A stretch of DNA of 64,000 bases from RBG-13-68-16 sp041494245. GTDB taxonomy: Bacteria; Acidobacteriota; Thermoanaerobaculia; Thermoanaerobaculales; Thermoanaerobaculaceae. Every line of letters begins with the position of its first letter. Position 1 is the stretch's first letter. This document shows positions 15,633 to 24,058 of this stretch, piece by piece. The notes below the pieces were generated by a model. The model was not told where the DNA came from. It did no database searches and saw nothing but the letters and a program-made list of their open reading frames with translations. The stretch covers positions 1-64,000 of the forward strand of contig JBGQAK010000021.1 in the NCBI GenBank assembly GCA_041494245.1, given 5' to 3'. The translations under genes and the position numbers were made by a program.

Positions 15633-17279
15633 ATGGCATCGAAGTGTGGTTTTGTCGCGGGGACGCTCATTTTGGCGGCGACGGCCGTGGCGCAGCAGCC
15701 GACGCCGACGCCGCCGTCGTTCGTAAGCGAGATAGCGGTCAACAACGTCAACGTGGACGTCAAGGTGGTGGACGCCCACGGTGTGCCTGTTCCGGATCTG
15801 CGCCAAGAGGACTTCCGCATCCTCGAGGACGGCAAGGAGCAGAGGATCACCAACTTCCTCGCCGTGATCGGCGGGCAGGTGGCCACGTCTCCGGACGGCA
15901 CGGTCGTGGGCCAGCCGGCCCCCCGCCGGGTCCTGATCTTCTTCGACCTCTACCAGCTCATCGAGTCGGACAAGAAGATGGTCTTGGAGTCCCTCAGGGA
16001 CCAGGTCTCGGGCGGCCTGCCGCCGGCCGAGGCGATGGCGGTCGTGAGCTTCGACGGCGTCCTGCGGGTTCACACGCCGCCGACCGCGAGCCGGGAGAAG
16101 CTGCTGGCCGCGCTCAAGGAGATCGAGCGCCTCCCCGCCAAGGGCCTGCAGCACCAGATCACCCTTTCGGTCTACCAGACCTCCGGCATGGGCATGGGGG
16201 GCAGCTCGCGATCGTACAGCGGTACCGACTTCCGTCGCGCCATGAACGAGGAGTACTGGAATCAGATGAGGAGCATCGTCGGTCGCGTGGAAGCTGCCTT
16301 CTCGGCCACCCTCGATCGGTTTGCAATGGCTCCTGGTGCGCGCAAGGTGGTCGTGCTCATCTCGCCTGGGTTCCCGCGCGCCTCCAACGTGCCCGTTTAC
16401 CTCCTGCGCGACATTTTCCGCGGCGTGAGCGATGCGAGCGTCCGGAACCCAGGCCTCTTCAACCATGCGGCCCAGCTCGCCAGCGAGCTCGAGTACACCC
16501 TTTATGCGGTCGATCCGTCCGGGAACACGATGACCACGCTGGACGCCTCCAACCAGGCCGCATCTACATTCGTCGACGTCTCAGGCGCCATGTTTTGGCG
16601 CGAGTCGGACCGCAAGGACAACCTGATAAGGTCGGCGCAGCTCACCGGCGGCGAGGCGATGTTCACTACCAACGGCGGCGCCGCGCTCGCGGACGTGGAA
16701 AGGCTTACCTCGAGCTACTACTCGCTGGCGTTCCAGCCCGAGCACGTCGGCGACGGCAAGGACCACCAGCTCAAGGTCGAGGTCGCCGGTCATCCGGACT
16801 TCCAGCTCACCTATCGGAAGAGCTATGTGGACCGCCCGGCCGCGCAGCGAGAGGCCGAGCGCACCCGCGCCGCTCTGCTCACCGGCCAGGCGGAGAACTC
16901 GCTCGGCGTCGAGCTCGTGCTTGACAAGCCCACGGGCAAGTTCCGCTGGGGTGCGCAGAACATGAAGGTCTACCGCATGAACGCGGAGCTTCGGATCCCG
17001 TACGCCCACCTCGTCATGCTGCCGCGCGGGTCGAACGCGTGGGGCCAGATCCGGATCGTGGTGATGGCCACTGACGCCAGGGGAAGCCAGTCGGAGCTCA
17101 CCCATCAGACGGTTCCGATCGAGCTCCCGGCGGACAAGCTGGGGGAGGCGAAGCAGAAGGGCTACTTCGCGTACCGGTTCATCCTCGAGATCGAAGGCGG
17201 TGAGCGCACGCTGCGCGTGGGGGTTGATGACGTCCTTGCGCACACGACCTCGGCTGTGTTCGCCGAGCTGAAGCTGTAG
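15633..17279 (+). CDS. Secreted VWFA-related Acidobacterial-domain protein 1
   Basis: A 548-residue secreted protein with a signal peptide (MASKCGFVAGTLILAATAVAQ). After a short Pro/Thr linker comes the N-terminal module typical of the VWFA-related Acidobacterial family (VNVDVKVVDAHGVPVPDL, then EDFRILEDGKEQRITNF), followed by a von Willebrand A-like fold. The MIDAS position reads FFDLYQL instead of DxSxS, so metal-dependent adhesion may be lost. The strand KVVVLISPGFP is the usual late VWA strand. The function of the family is not established. The ATG at 15633 has GGAGGG eight bases upstream. A paralogue follows after 73 bases. Confidence 0.85.
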   Translation: MASKCGFVAGTLILAATAVAQQPTPTPPSFVSEIAVNNVNVDVKVVDAHGVPVPDLRQEDFRILEDGKEQRITNFLAVIGGQVATSPDGTVVGQPAPRRVLIFFDLYQLIESDKKMVLESLRDQVSGGLPPAEAMAVVSFDGVLRVHTPPTASREKLLAALKEIERLPAKGLQHQITLSVYQTSGMGMGGSSRSYSGTDFRRAMNEEYWNQMRSIVGRVEAAFSATLDRFAMAPGARKVVVLISPGFPRASNVPVYLLRDIFRGVSDASVRNPGLFNHAAQLASELEYTLYAVDPSGNTMTTLDASNQAASTFVDVSGAMFWRESDRKDNLIRSAQLTGGEAMFTTNGGAALADVERLTSSYYSLAFQPEHVGDGKDHQLKVEVAGHPDFQLTYRKSYVDRPAAQREAERTRAALLTGQAENSLGVELVLDKPTGKFRWGAQNMKVYRMNAELRIPYAHLVMLPRGSNAWGQIRIVVMATDARGSQSELTHQTVPIELPADKLGEAKQKGYFAYRFILEIEGGERTLRVGVDDVLAHTTSAVFAELKL

Positions 17280-17352
17280 GGGATCCAGGCGCCGTCTGGC
17301 GGAGCGCGGCGACGCGCCCCGCTTTGCTAGACTCCGCGACGTGGAGGCCGGG

Positions 17353-19071
17353 TTGAAGACCAAACGCACGTTTAGTGTCGTGTCTGCACTCGTGCTCTTG
17401 GGCGTGGTTGTGTTCGCCCAGGAGGCGGCGGACAAGCCGCCTGCAGAGAGACCGCCGGCCAAACAGATCGGCGGGCTGCACTTCCTCGACGTCAGCGAGG
17501 TGACGATCGTCAACGTGGACGTCACAGTGAGCGACAAGAAGGGCCCGGTCCTCGGCATGAAGCCGGAAGACTTCGAGGTCTACCAGGACGGCAAGCTTCA
17601 GCCGATCACCAACTTCGCGCTCTACACCAGCACGGTCCTCGGGATGCCGACCCCTGCACCCACCGCGGCGCCCCAGGCGGCCGCTGCCCCGACTCCGACG
17701 CCGGCTCCGCCCCCGAGGCGGGAGCCGCGCTTCGTGGTGTTCTACGTGGACAACGAGAACCTGCAGCCGATGAACCGCAACCGCGTGATCGGCAAGGTTG
17801 TCGAATGGGTCGTTGGGCACCTCGAACCCCCCGACCAGGCCATGGTCGTCTCCTACCAGCGTAGCCTGAAGGTCCTCCAGCCGTTCACCCCGAACGCCGA
17901 TGAGGTCGCCGCGGCGCTCCGAGTGGTGAAGAGGTACACCGGCGGCGGCAGCGACATCGCGAGCAGCCGCCAGCGGGTGGAGGAGTACATTCAGCAGAAC
18001 TCGAGCAACCAAAGCACGGTCAGCAGCGCCGTCGACCAGGCGAAGAGCTTCGCCCGCGAGCAGTACAACAACCTGACATTCGCCGTGCGTTCGCTCCAGG
18101 AGGTGGTGGGGACGATGAGCGGGCTGCCGGGGAAGAAGGCGATCATCTACATCTCGGATGGCCTTGCGATGACGCCGGGCCTGGAGCTCTACTACGAGAT
18201 CCAGGACACCTACCGGAACTCTAGCGTGCTCTCCGAGGCCCAGGAAAACTCCGCCACCGACCTCTTCAAGAGCCTGGTCAACACCGCCGTCTCGGCGGGG
18301 GTTGCGCTCTACGCGCTCGACGCCCGCGGTCTTCAGATGGATAGCGGGTTCAGCGCGGAAAGCCAGCAGCCCCGCTCACCGCTCGCCGCCACCGTCATGA
18401 TGAGCAACTACCAGGACTCCCTGAGCTACCTCGCAGACCGCACCGGCGGAATCGCGATCCTCAACGCCAACGACCCCACGCCCGGTCTGAACAAGATCGC
18501 CGCCGACTTCGAAACCTACTACTCGCTCGGCTACCGGCTCATCCCCACGGGCGAGGACCGCGCCCACCGGATCCAGGTAAAGGTGAAGGGCCACCCCGAG
18601 TACCGCCTCAACTACCGCCCGATGTTCATCGAGAAGGCGCTCCCGACGAAGATCGCCGACCGGGTCGTCAGCGGGCTGTCGTACGACCTCGAGGACAACC
18701 CGCTCGGCGTCGAGCTGAAGACCGGGGTGCCTGCCCCGGCCGAGAACGGTCGCTGGACGCTCCCGGTCGAGGTGAGCTTCCCCCTCGACAAGGTTGCGCT
18801 CATCCCCGACGGTGACAATCTCGTCGGCTACGTGATGGTCTACTACGCCGCGCGCGACAACGAAGGGAAGCAGTCGGACCTGCAGCGCACCGAGCACCCG
18901 ATCAAGGTCCCCGCGGGCGAGTACGAGAAGGCCCGACGCCAGATGTTCACCGTGACGACGAGCCTGCTCCTGGAGCCCGGCAGGTACCGCATCTCGGTCG
19001 GCGTGCGCGACGAGCTCACGAACCAGGCCGGATACGCCCTGGCCAAGGCCCCCGTGCACCCCGAGCAGTGA
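17353..19071 (+). CDS. Secreted VWFA-related Acidobacterial-domain protein 2
   Basis: Paralogue of the preceding gene, about 572 residues, with a signal peptide ending near VVVFAQ. It repeats the N-terminal module (VNVDVTVSDKKGPVLGMKPEDF then EVYQDGKLQPITNF), has a Pro/Ala/Thr linker near residue 110, and a VWA-like domain in which the MIDAS site reads FYVDNENLQ. KKAIIYISDGLAM and LYALDARGL are later VWA strands. The TTG at 17353 is preferred because GGAGG lies five bases upstream; GTG at 17341 would place the ribosome site inside the gene. A TAGACT hexamer at 17329-17334 is a likely -10. The stop overlaps the possible start of the BON gene. Confidence 0.84.
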   Translation: MKTKRTFSVVSALVLLGVVVFAQEAADKPPAERPPAKQIGGLHFLDVSEVTIVNVDVTVSDKKGPVLGMKPEDFEVYQDGKLQPITNFALYTSTVLGMPTPAPTAAPQAAAAPTPTPAPPPRREPRFVVFYVDNENLQPMNRNRVIGKVVEWVVGHLEPPDQAMVVSYQRSLKVLQPFTPNADEVAAALRVVKRYTGGGSDIASSRQRVEEYIQQNSSNQSTVSSAVDQAKSFAREQYNNLTFAVRSLQEVVGTMSGLPGKKAIIYISDGLAMTPGLELYYEIQDTYRNSSVLSEAQENSATDLFKSLVNTAVSAGVALYALDARGLQMDSGFSAESQQPRSPLAATVMMSNYQDSLSYLADRTGGIAILNANDPTPGLNKIAADFETYYSLGYRLIPTGEDRAHRIQVKVKGHPEYRLNYRPMFIEKALPTKIADRVVSGLSYDLEDNPLGVELKTGVPAPAENGRWTLPVEVSFPLDKVALIPDGDNLVGYVMVYYAARDNEGKQSDLQRTEHPIKVPAGEYEKARRQMFTVTTSLLLEPGRYRISVGVRDELTNQAGYALAKAPVHPEQ

Positions 19072-19076
19072 CCGGC

Positions 19077-19733
19077 ATGAGCGCACGGGATACTCGCGTG
19101 AACCGTGCTTTCGCCATGCGAACGGCGGCGGTGCTGTTCTTCACGCTGCTGATCGGGGCGGTCGCGGAGGCGGCGAAACCCACGCCGACGCCGGGCCCTG
19201 CCGCCCGCGCCGGTGGCGCCATCGACCAGGCCTGGAGCAAGGTCCAGGAGGAGGTCGCGCAGGCGCTGCTCGTGACACGGGTTCATATTGCGCTCCTTCA
19301 GCACCTCAAGGATGACGCGCTGCAAGTGAAGGTCGATGTCAAGGGCAACGCCGTGGAGCTTTCGGGGCAGGTGCACAAACGCGCGAGCCAGGAGCTCGCG
19401 AAGCAGGTGACGCTGTCCGTAAGCGGCGTGCGTGAGGTGAGCAACCGGATCACGCTCGCCCCCGGGAGCGAGCAGGGCGAGGCGCCGGTCGCGAAGGTCG
19501 TGGGCAAGGTCGAGCGCGAGGTGGCCGATGGGCTGCTCGAGGCCAAGGTGAAGGCCCGGCTTCTCGAGGAGCTCGGCAAGGTGGCCTTCGATATCGAGGT
19601 GGAGGCCACGGACGGCGTCGTGAGCCTCTCCGGGACCGTCCCCGACAGCGCCCGGCAGCAGCTGGCCGTGAGCGTCGCGAAGGCGACCAAAGGCGTCCGG
19701 GAGCTGCACGACCTGCTGCACGTCAGGCAATAG
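19077..19733 (+). CDS. Periplasmic protein with two BON domains
   Basis: A protein of about 218 residues with an N-terminal signal sequence (MRTAAVLFFTLLIGAVAEAA, either from an internal ATG at 19113 or after a short extension). Two BON domains follow, each with the hallmark pattern: VKVDVKGNAVELSGQV then GVREVSNRI, and FDIEVEATDGVVSLSGTV then GVRELHDLL. BON domains are lipid-associated in osmotic-stress proteins such as OsmY. It follows the VWFA pair without gap, suggesting one envelope operon. Starts at 19068 (GTG overlapping the previous stop), 19077 or 19113 are possible. The stop codon is supplied by a heptamer repeat. Confidence 0.8.
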   Translation: MSARDTRVNRAFAMRTAAVLFFTLLIGAVAEAAKPTPTPGPAARAGGAIDQAWSKVQEEVAQALLVTRVHIALLQHLKDDALQVKVDVKGNAVELSGQVHKRASQELAKQVTLSVSGVREVSNRITLAPGSEQGEAPVAKVVGKVEREVADGLLEAKVKARLLEELGKVAFDIEVEATDGVVSLSGTVPDSARQQLAVSVAKATKGVRELHDLLHVRQ

Positions 19734-19795
19734 CCAGCAAGCAGGCAATAGGCAAGAGGCAACAACCAGGCAATAGGCAAAAGGCAATAGGTAAT
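19725..19795. repeat. Long heptamer repeat array at the BON gene end
   Basis: Eight units of AGGCAAN or AGGTAAT: one at 19725-19731, three at 19743-19763 and four at 19768-19795, interrupted by 11 and 4 bases. The BON stop codon TAG (19731-19733) begins inside the first unit. The next 145 bases before glpX are pyrimidine-rich with degenerate TTTGCCC-like words and no gene. Confidence 0.9.
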
Positions 19796-19898
19796 AGAGA
19801 CGGCATACGCGTCAGGCCCGTCAAGGCTTCGCTCCTCATCTTTGCCCCTTTTCGTTTCCCTTTGCCGGTCTTGCGCTTTTGCCCTTGCAGCCCCAGCG

Positions 19899-19904
19899 TA
19901 GAAT
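19899..19904 (+). promoter_or_regulatory. Likely -10 element of glpX
   Basis: TAGAAT, 37 bases before the start codon. A weak TTTTGC lies 16 bases further upstream. The same TAGAAT hexamer precedes pepD and nadK. Confidence 0.35.
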
Positions 19905-19941
19905 GCCTGCTGCCGGTACGAGCCTAGAGGGAGGCCCTCCG

Positions 19942-20922
19942 ATGGACATCAACCTCGAGCCAGACTTTCTGCGGGTCACGGAGAAGGCCGCCATCGCCGC
20001 TGCGCGCACCATGGGGTACGGCGACCGCAGGCACTCCGACAAGATCGCGGTGGAAGCCATGCGGGAGGAGATGGACACCCTCGCGATCAGGGGTACGATC
20101 GTGATCGGGGAGGGCGAGCGCGACAAGGCGCCGATGCTCTACGTTGGCGAGAAGGTCGGCGCCGACAAGGACGGTCGACTCGGCTACCCGGAGATCGACA
20201 TCGCCGTGGATCCCCTCGAGGGCACCAACCTGTGCGCCACGGGCTCCAACAACGCGATCGCGGTGCTGGCAGCGGCCAGCAAGGGCGGGCTGCTGTACGC
20301 CCCCGACATCTACATGCAGAAGATCGTGGTCGGGCCCACCGCCCGGGGGACGATCGACATCGACGCCCCGGTGAAGGACAACCTCCAGCGCATCGCCAAG
20401 GCGTTCGAGCGTGAGGTGCACGACCTCACGGTGGTCGTCCTGGACCGCACGCGCCACGACCAGCTCATTGCAGACATTCGGGTGGCGGGTGCTCGCGTCA
20501 AGCTGATCTCCGACGGCGACCTCTCCGCCGGCCTGTCCACGGCAATCCGCGGTACCGGCATCCACGCCCTCATGGGCATCGGGGGCGCCCCGGAGGGGGT
20601 CCTCACGGCGGCCGCCATCCGCTGCCTGAACGGGCAGATGCAGGGCCGACTCGTCGTCCTGGAGGACTGGCACAGGCTGCGCCTCGAGGAGATCGGCATC
20701 AAGGACCACCACCACGTCTACAGCGAGAAGGAGCTCGCGTCGGCGGACGACGCGATCTTCGTCGCGTCCGGGGTGACCAAGGGCGACCTCCTCGAGGGTG
20801 TGCGCCTGTTCGGCGGCGGCGTGCGTGTCTCCTCCGTGATCATGTCGCTCAACACCCACACCGTCCGCTTCATCGACTCCGTCTACATGAAGCACGACGG
20901 GATCCTCGAGGTCATGAGGTAG
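19942..20922 (+). CDS. glpX: Fructose-1,6-bisphosphatase class II (GlpX)
   Basis: Converts fructose 1,6-bisphosphate to fructose 6-phosphate in gluconeogenesis; cytosolic, 326 residues, standard for the family. Metal and substrate motifs are present: GTIVIGEGERDKAPML (about residues 52-67) and the DPLEGTN signature near residue 93, followed by conserved KLISDGD and IGGAPEGV. Some class II enzymes also act on sedoheptulose 1,7-bisphosphate. The ATG at 19942 has GGGAGG just upstream; the longer open frame to 19879 crosses the promoter. Confidence 0.95.
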   Translation: MDINLEPDFLRVTEKAAIAAARTMGYGDRRHSDKIAVEAMREEMDTLAIRGTIVIGEGERDKAPMLYVGEKVGADKDGRLGYPEIDIAVDPLEGTNLCATGSNNAIAVLAAASKGGLLYAPDIYMQKIVVGPTARGTIDIDAPVKDNLQRIAKAFEREVHDLTVVVLDRTRHDQLIADIRVAGARVKLISDGDLSAGLSTAIRGTGIHALMGIGGAPEGVLTAAAIRCLNGQMQGRLVVLEDWHRLRLEEIGIKDHHHVYSEKELASADDAIFVASGVTKGDLLEGVRLFGGGVRVSSVIMSLNTHTVRFIDSVYMKHDGILEVMR

Positions 20923-20937
20923 CCGCCCGGCGGGCAC

Positions 20938-20965
20938 TTGGCCCAACCTGTGATCGGAGTAGAAT
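20938..20965 (+). promoter_or_regulatory. Promoter of the pepD-type dipeptidase gene
   Basis: TTGGCC (20938-20943), 16-base spacer, TAGAAT (20960-20965), located in the 94-base gap after glpX. The predicted leader of about 45 bases contains the GGGAGG ribosome site. Confidence 0.45.
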
Positions 20966-21016
20966 GACGCGTCGCCGGACCGGAGCCGTGTGGCGACTCG
21001 GACAGGGAGGTGCATC

Positions 21017-22483
21017 GTGTCAAGCCCGTTGGACAAGCTGGAACCCCGTCTCATTTGGGAGCACTTTGACGCCGTCCGGCAGATCCCGCGCCCTTCCAAG
21101 CACGAGGAGCGCATTGCCGAGCACGTGATGAGCTGGGCCCGCTCGCGCGGCTTCGAGGTCAAGCGCGACGGCGCCACCAACGTGGTGGTTCGGGTCCCGG
21201 CTACATCCGGGCACGAGAAGGCGCCGGTGGTCGTGCTGCAGGGCCACCTGGACATGGTGCCCGAGAAGAACTCCAATGTGGACTTCGATTTCCTTGAGGA
21301 CCCGATCCAGGTGCGGATCGTCGGCGACTACGTCTACGGCACCGGCACCACGCTCGGCTCCGACAACGGGATCGGCGTGGCTGCGGCGATGGCGGTCGCG
21401 GAGGACCCGGACGCGGTGCACGGGCCGCTCGAGCTGCTCTTCACGATCGACGAGGAGACCGGCCTCACCGGGGCCATGCAGCTCGACAAGAAGATCCTGA
21501 TCGGCCGCACGATGATCAACCTGGACACCGAGGAGGACGCGGCGCTCTACATCGGGTGCGCCGGCGGCGCCGACACCCATGCGACGTTCACCGTCACGCG
21601 CGAGGCCGCGCTCGCCGGCACGCTGCCGATGCGCATCTCGGTGCGCGGGCTGCGCGGCGGGCATTCCGGTGTGGACATCCACGAGAACAGGGGCAACGCG
21701 CTCAAGTTCCTCGTCCGCACGCTCGCCGCGATCCGCCAGAAGGGGATCGAGTTCGGGATCGTCTCACTTGCGGGCGGCAGCAAGCACAACGCCATCCCGC
21801 GCGAGGCCGACGCGGTGGTGCGCATCGCCAAGAGCAACGAGGGCGCGGTGCAGACCGCGGTGGACGAGTGCGCGCGCACCTTCAAGGAGGAGTTCGGCGA
21901 GATCGACCCTAACCAGAGGCTCGAGTGCGTCGCCCTCAAAGACGAGGGGGACAACCGCAAGGTGTGGATCCGCTTCGACAACGACCGCGTGCTCGACGCC
22001 ATGCTGGCCTGCCCCCACGGAGTGCTCGGGATGAGCCGCGCGGTGCCGGGCCTCGTCGAGACCTCCAACAACCTCGCCGTCGTGGTCATGGAAGGCAGCA
22101 CCGTGAAGGTCACGACCTCCAGCCGCTCCTCGGTGATGGCGTCGCTGAAGGCCACCACCGAGCAGGTCGGGGCCGCATTCCGCCTCGGCGGCGCCAAGGT
22201 CGAGCAGCACGACGGCTACCCGGGGTGGAAGCCGAACCCCAACTCAAAGGTGCTCAACACCGCAATCAAGGTGTTCGAGCGGGAGTTCGGCAAGAAGCCT
22301 GCGATCAAGGCGATCCACGCCGGGCTGGAGTGCGGCCTGATCGGAGAGAAGTACCCCGGCATGGACATGGTCTCGATGGGGCCGCAGATCGAGTCCCCGC
22401 ACTCCCCCGACGAGCGCGTGCAGATCTCCACCGTCGGGCGGTTCTACAAGCTCCTCAAGTCCATCCTCGCCGAGCTGGCGTAG
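21017..22483 (+). CDS. pepD: Cytosolic non-specific dipeptidase (M20C, PepD type)
   Basis: Zinc dipeptidase of the Xaa-His dipeptidase family, 488 residues, the usual length. Metal-binding segments: LQGHLDMVPEK (His-x-Asp), GSDNGIGVAAAMA with the bridging Asp, FTIDEETGLTGA with the catalytic Glu pair, and LDTEEDAALYIG. The late segment KAIHAGLECGLI carries the final His. The GTG at 21017 is chosen because GGGAGG is six bases upstream; the in-frame GTG at 20990 lies too close to the promoter. Followed by a strong hairpin terminator. Confidence 0.94.
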   Translation: MSSPLDKLEPRLIWEHFDAVRQIPRPSKHEERIAEHVMSWARSRGFEVKRDGATNVVVRVPATSGHEKAPVVVLQGHLDMVPEKNSNVDFDFLEDPIQVRIVGDYVYGTGTTLGSDNGIGVAAAMAVAEDPDAVHGPLELLFTIDEETGLTGAMQLDKKILIGRTMINLDTEEDAALYIGCAGGADTHATFTVTREAALAGTLPMRISVRGLRGGHSGVDIHENRGNALKFLVRTLAAIRQKGIEFGIVSLAGGSKHNAIPREADAVVRIAKSNEGAVQTAVDECARTFKEEFGEIDPNQRLECVALKDEGDNRKVWIRFDNDRVLDAMLACPHGVLGMSRAVPGLVETSNNLAVVVMEGSTVKVTTSSRSSVMASLKATTEQVGAAFRLGGAKVEQHDGYPGWKPNPNSKVLNTAIKVFEREFGKKPAIKAIHAGLECGLIGEKYPGMDMVSMGPQIESPHSPDERVQISTVGRFYKLLKSILAELA

Positions 22484-22505
22484 CCGGCCCGCGTGACGAG
22501 CGCTC

Positions 22506-22536
22506 AGGCCCCGGGGTCGCCACGGCCCCGGGGCCT
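22506..22536 (+). terminator. Perfect hairpin after pepD
   Basis: AGGCCCCGGGG, 9-base loop, CCCCGGGGCCT: an 11-base-pair perfect stem beginning 23 bases after the pepD stop. No U-tract follows, so efficiency is uncertain. Confidence 0.6.
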
Positions 22537-22587
22537 TCCCGTGTCCGGGCCCCGGAACGGTGCCGAGCCCGTGCGGAGCCTGGAACC

Positions 22588-22700
22588 TTGGACGCTCGCA
22601 TGCGTATACACAGGCGAGTCGAGGCAGACGGCCCTTGGCGAGGGTCGTTTCCCAGAGCTCCTTCCTTTCCAGGGGCGGCCCCACCGCCCCTCTTTTCTTG
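22588..22700 (+). ncRNA. Candidate small RNA or 3' UTR-derived RNA
   Basis: This gap (22484-22824) contains no plausible gene. A TATACA hexamer at 22605-22610 could be a -10; downstream follow a hairpin (GACGGCCCT...AGGGTCGTT, about 22627-22649), an unpaired pyrimidine run CTCCTTCCTTTCC (22658-22670) complementary to purine-rich ribosome sites, and an intrinsic terminator at 22671-22700. The order hairpin, anti-Shine-Dalgarno loop, terminator is typical of bacterial sRNAs. No known family is recognised. It may instead be a second terminator for pepD. Confidence 0.3.
22671..22700 (+). terminator. Intrinsic terminator
   Basis: AGGGGCGG, loop CCCCA, CCGCCCCT, followed by the U-rich tail CTTTTCTT. 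An 8-base-pair stem with tail is a standard Rho-independent terminator for plus-strand transcripts. The rest of the gap to 22824 shows nothing recognisable. Confidence 0.7.
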
Positions 22701-22824
22701 TAGGTTGTGTTTCTCCGCGGCTGTGGCACGCCTCACACGTCGAGGCCGCGCTGCAGAGCGCCACCGTGATGCAAATCTCGACGTTTCAGGGCTCGCCCGG
22801 TCCCCCGCGACGCCGGCGAGGCTT

Positions 22825-23616
22825 CTAGATCACCAGCTCTTCGCGCAGCACCGTGACGGCGCGGCCGCCCAGGAACACCCGGTCACCAGCGACTCGGACG
22901 TTGACTACCCCGCCCCGGGCCGAGACCTGGTGGCCCACCAGCTTGCTCTTCCCAAGGCGCGCCGCCCAGAACGGGCCGAGCGCGCAGTGCGCGGAGCCGG
23001 TCACCGGGTCCTCGTCCACGCCGACCGCCGGGGCAAAGAAGCGCGAAACGAAGTCGTACCCAGGCATGGTGGCCGGCGCGGTCACGATCACCCCGCGCAC
23101 GGTGACCCGGCGCAGCAGGGAGAAGTCCGGGTCGAGGGCGCGCACCGTGGCCTCGCTGTCCACCAGCGCCAGGTAGTCGAACTGGTTGCGCCCGAGGTAC
23201 AGAGGTTTCACGCCGAGGGCCTCGAGGAGGTTCTCGGGCGGATCCGCCCGCTCCTCCGGCTTGGCGGGGAAGTCGAGCTCGATGAGGTCACCACGGCGCG
23301 AGGCCAGGAGCCGCCCGCTGCGGGTGGCGAAGCTGGCGGTCTCGGACGGCGCCAGGATGCCCTCCTCCCACAGCACGTGCGAGCTTGCCAGGGTGGCGTG
23401 GCCGCACAGGTCCACCTCCACCGCGGGGGTGAACCAGCGCAGCCGGAAGCCGTCCCCCTCGCGCAGGAGGAAGGCGGTCTCCGAGAGGTTCATCTCGCGC
23501 GCGACCCCCTGCATCCAGCGCTCGTCGCGCGCCCCGTCGAGCAGGCACACGCCGGCGGGGTTGCCGGCAAACGGCTCGGTCGCGAAGGCATCCACCTTAA
23601 AGATCTTGACGCTCAT
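22825..23616 (-). CDS. PhzF-family isomerase/epimerase-like protein
   Basis: A 263-residue protein of the PhzF/diaminopimelate-epimerase-like fold. Typical markers: FKVDAFATEPFAGNPAGV at the N-terminus, the presumed catalytic Glu46 in NLSETAFLL, LRWFTPAVEVDLCGHATLA, and the late DEDPVTGSAHCALGPFW. Most PhzF homologues outside phenazine clusters have unknown substrates, and no phenazine genes are nearby. The ATG at 23616 is preferred over GTG at 23622 because the upstream GGAG is then nine bases away. Confidence 0.88.
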   Translation of the reverse strand: MSVKIFKVDAFATEPFAGNPAGVCLLDGARDERWMQGVAREMNLSETAFLLREGDGFRLRWFTPAVEVDLCGHATLASSHVLWEEGILAPSETASFATRSGRLLASRRGDLIELDFPAKPEERADPPENLLEALGVKPLYLGRNQFDYLALVDSEATVRALDPDFSLLRRVTVRGVIVTAPATMPGYDFVSRFFAPAVGVDEDPVTGSAHCALGPFWAARLGKSKLVGHQVSARGGVVNVRVAGDRVFLGGRAVTVLREELVI

Positions 23617-23685
23617 GTTCACCGACTCCGTCTCTCCCCGTTTGGGTTGCCAGCGCGCGGCGGGCGCCCTCAGGCGTCGCCGAGT

Positions 23686-24015
23686 CTAGTCGACGATGAA
23701 CAGCTTCGCGCCGTTCGCGGTGCGGGAGCGGTGGGGTGCGGCGTCCTCCGCGACCTGGTAGCTCTGGCCGGGGCGCAGCACGTGTGTCTCGCCGCCCGCC
23801 AGCTCGGTGACCAGCTCGCCCTCCAGCACGAGGATCACATGGCCGCGGCTGCACCAGTGGTCGGCCAGGTAGCCGGGCGAGTACTCCACCATGCGCACCC
23901 GGACGTTTCCCGTTTCGACAGTTCGCCAGGTCGCGACCCCGCTCTCGCCGGGGTGCTCGGTGACCGGCACGCAGCTCCAGTCGGTGGTCGAAAACGGCAC
24001 GCCCTCGATCCTCAT
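23686..24015 (-). CDS. Small cupin-fold protein (DHCW-motif type)
   Basis: A 109-residue single-domain cupin. The central segment ADHWCSRGHVILVLEGEL matches small cupins annotated by a DHCW-type motif, and PGQSYQVAED and HRS continue the second cupin motif. Cupins of this type may bind a metal; the substrate is unknown. The gene stands alone, 69 bases upstream of the PhzF-like gene and 43 bases downstream of the rhodanese gene, all on the minus strand, so a loose operon is possible. Confidence 0.78.
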   Translation of the reverse strand: MRIEGVPFSTTDWSCVPVTEHPGESGVATWRTVETGNVRVRMVEYSPGYLADHWCSRGHVILVLEGELVTELAGGETHVLRPGQSYQVAEDAAPHRSRTANGAKLFIVD

Positions 24016-24058
24016 CGTGCCCTCGCTCTTTCGTAGCCGGCGCGACCGCCCCCGGTGT

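Noticed and set aside
13289..15901. 870-codon minus-strand frame
   Set aside because: Its first two thirds run out of frame through the aminotransferase gene and the VWFA gene's upstream region; only the last 264 codons carry a family signature.
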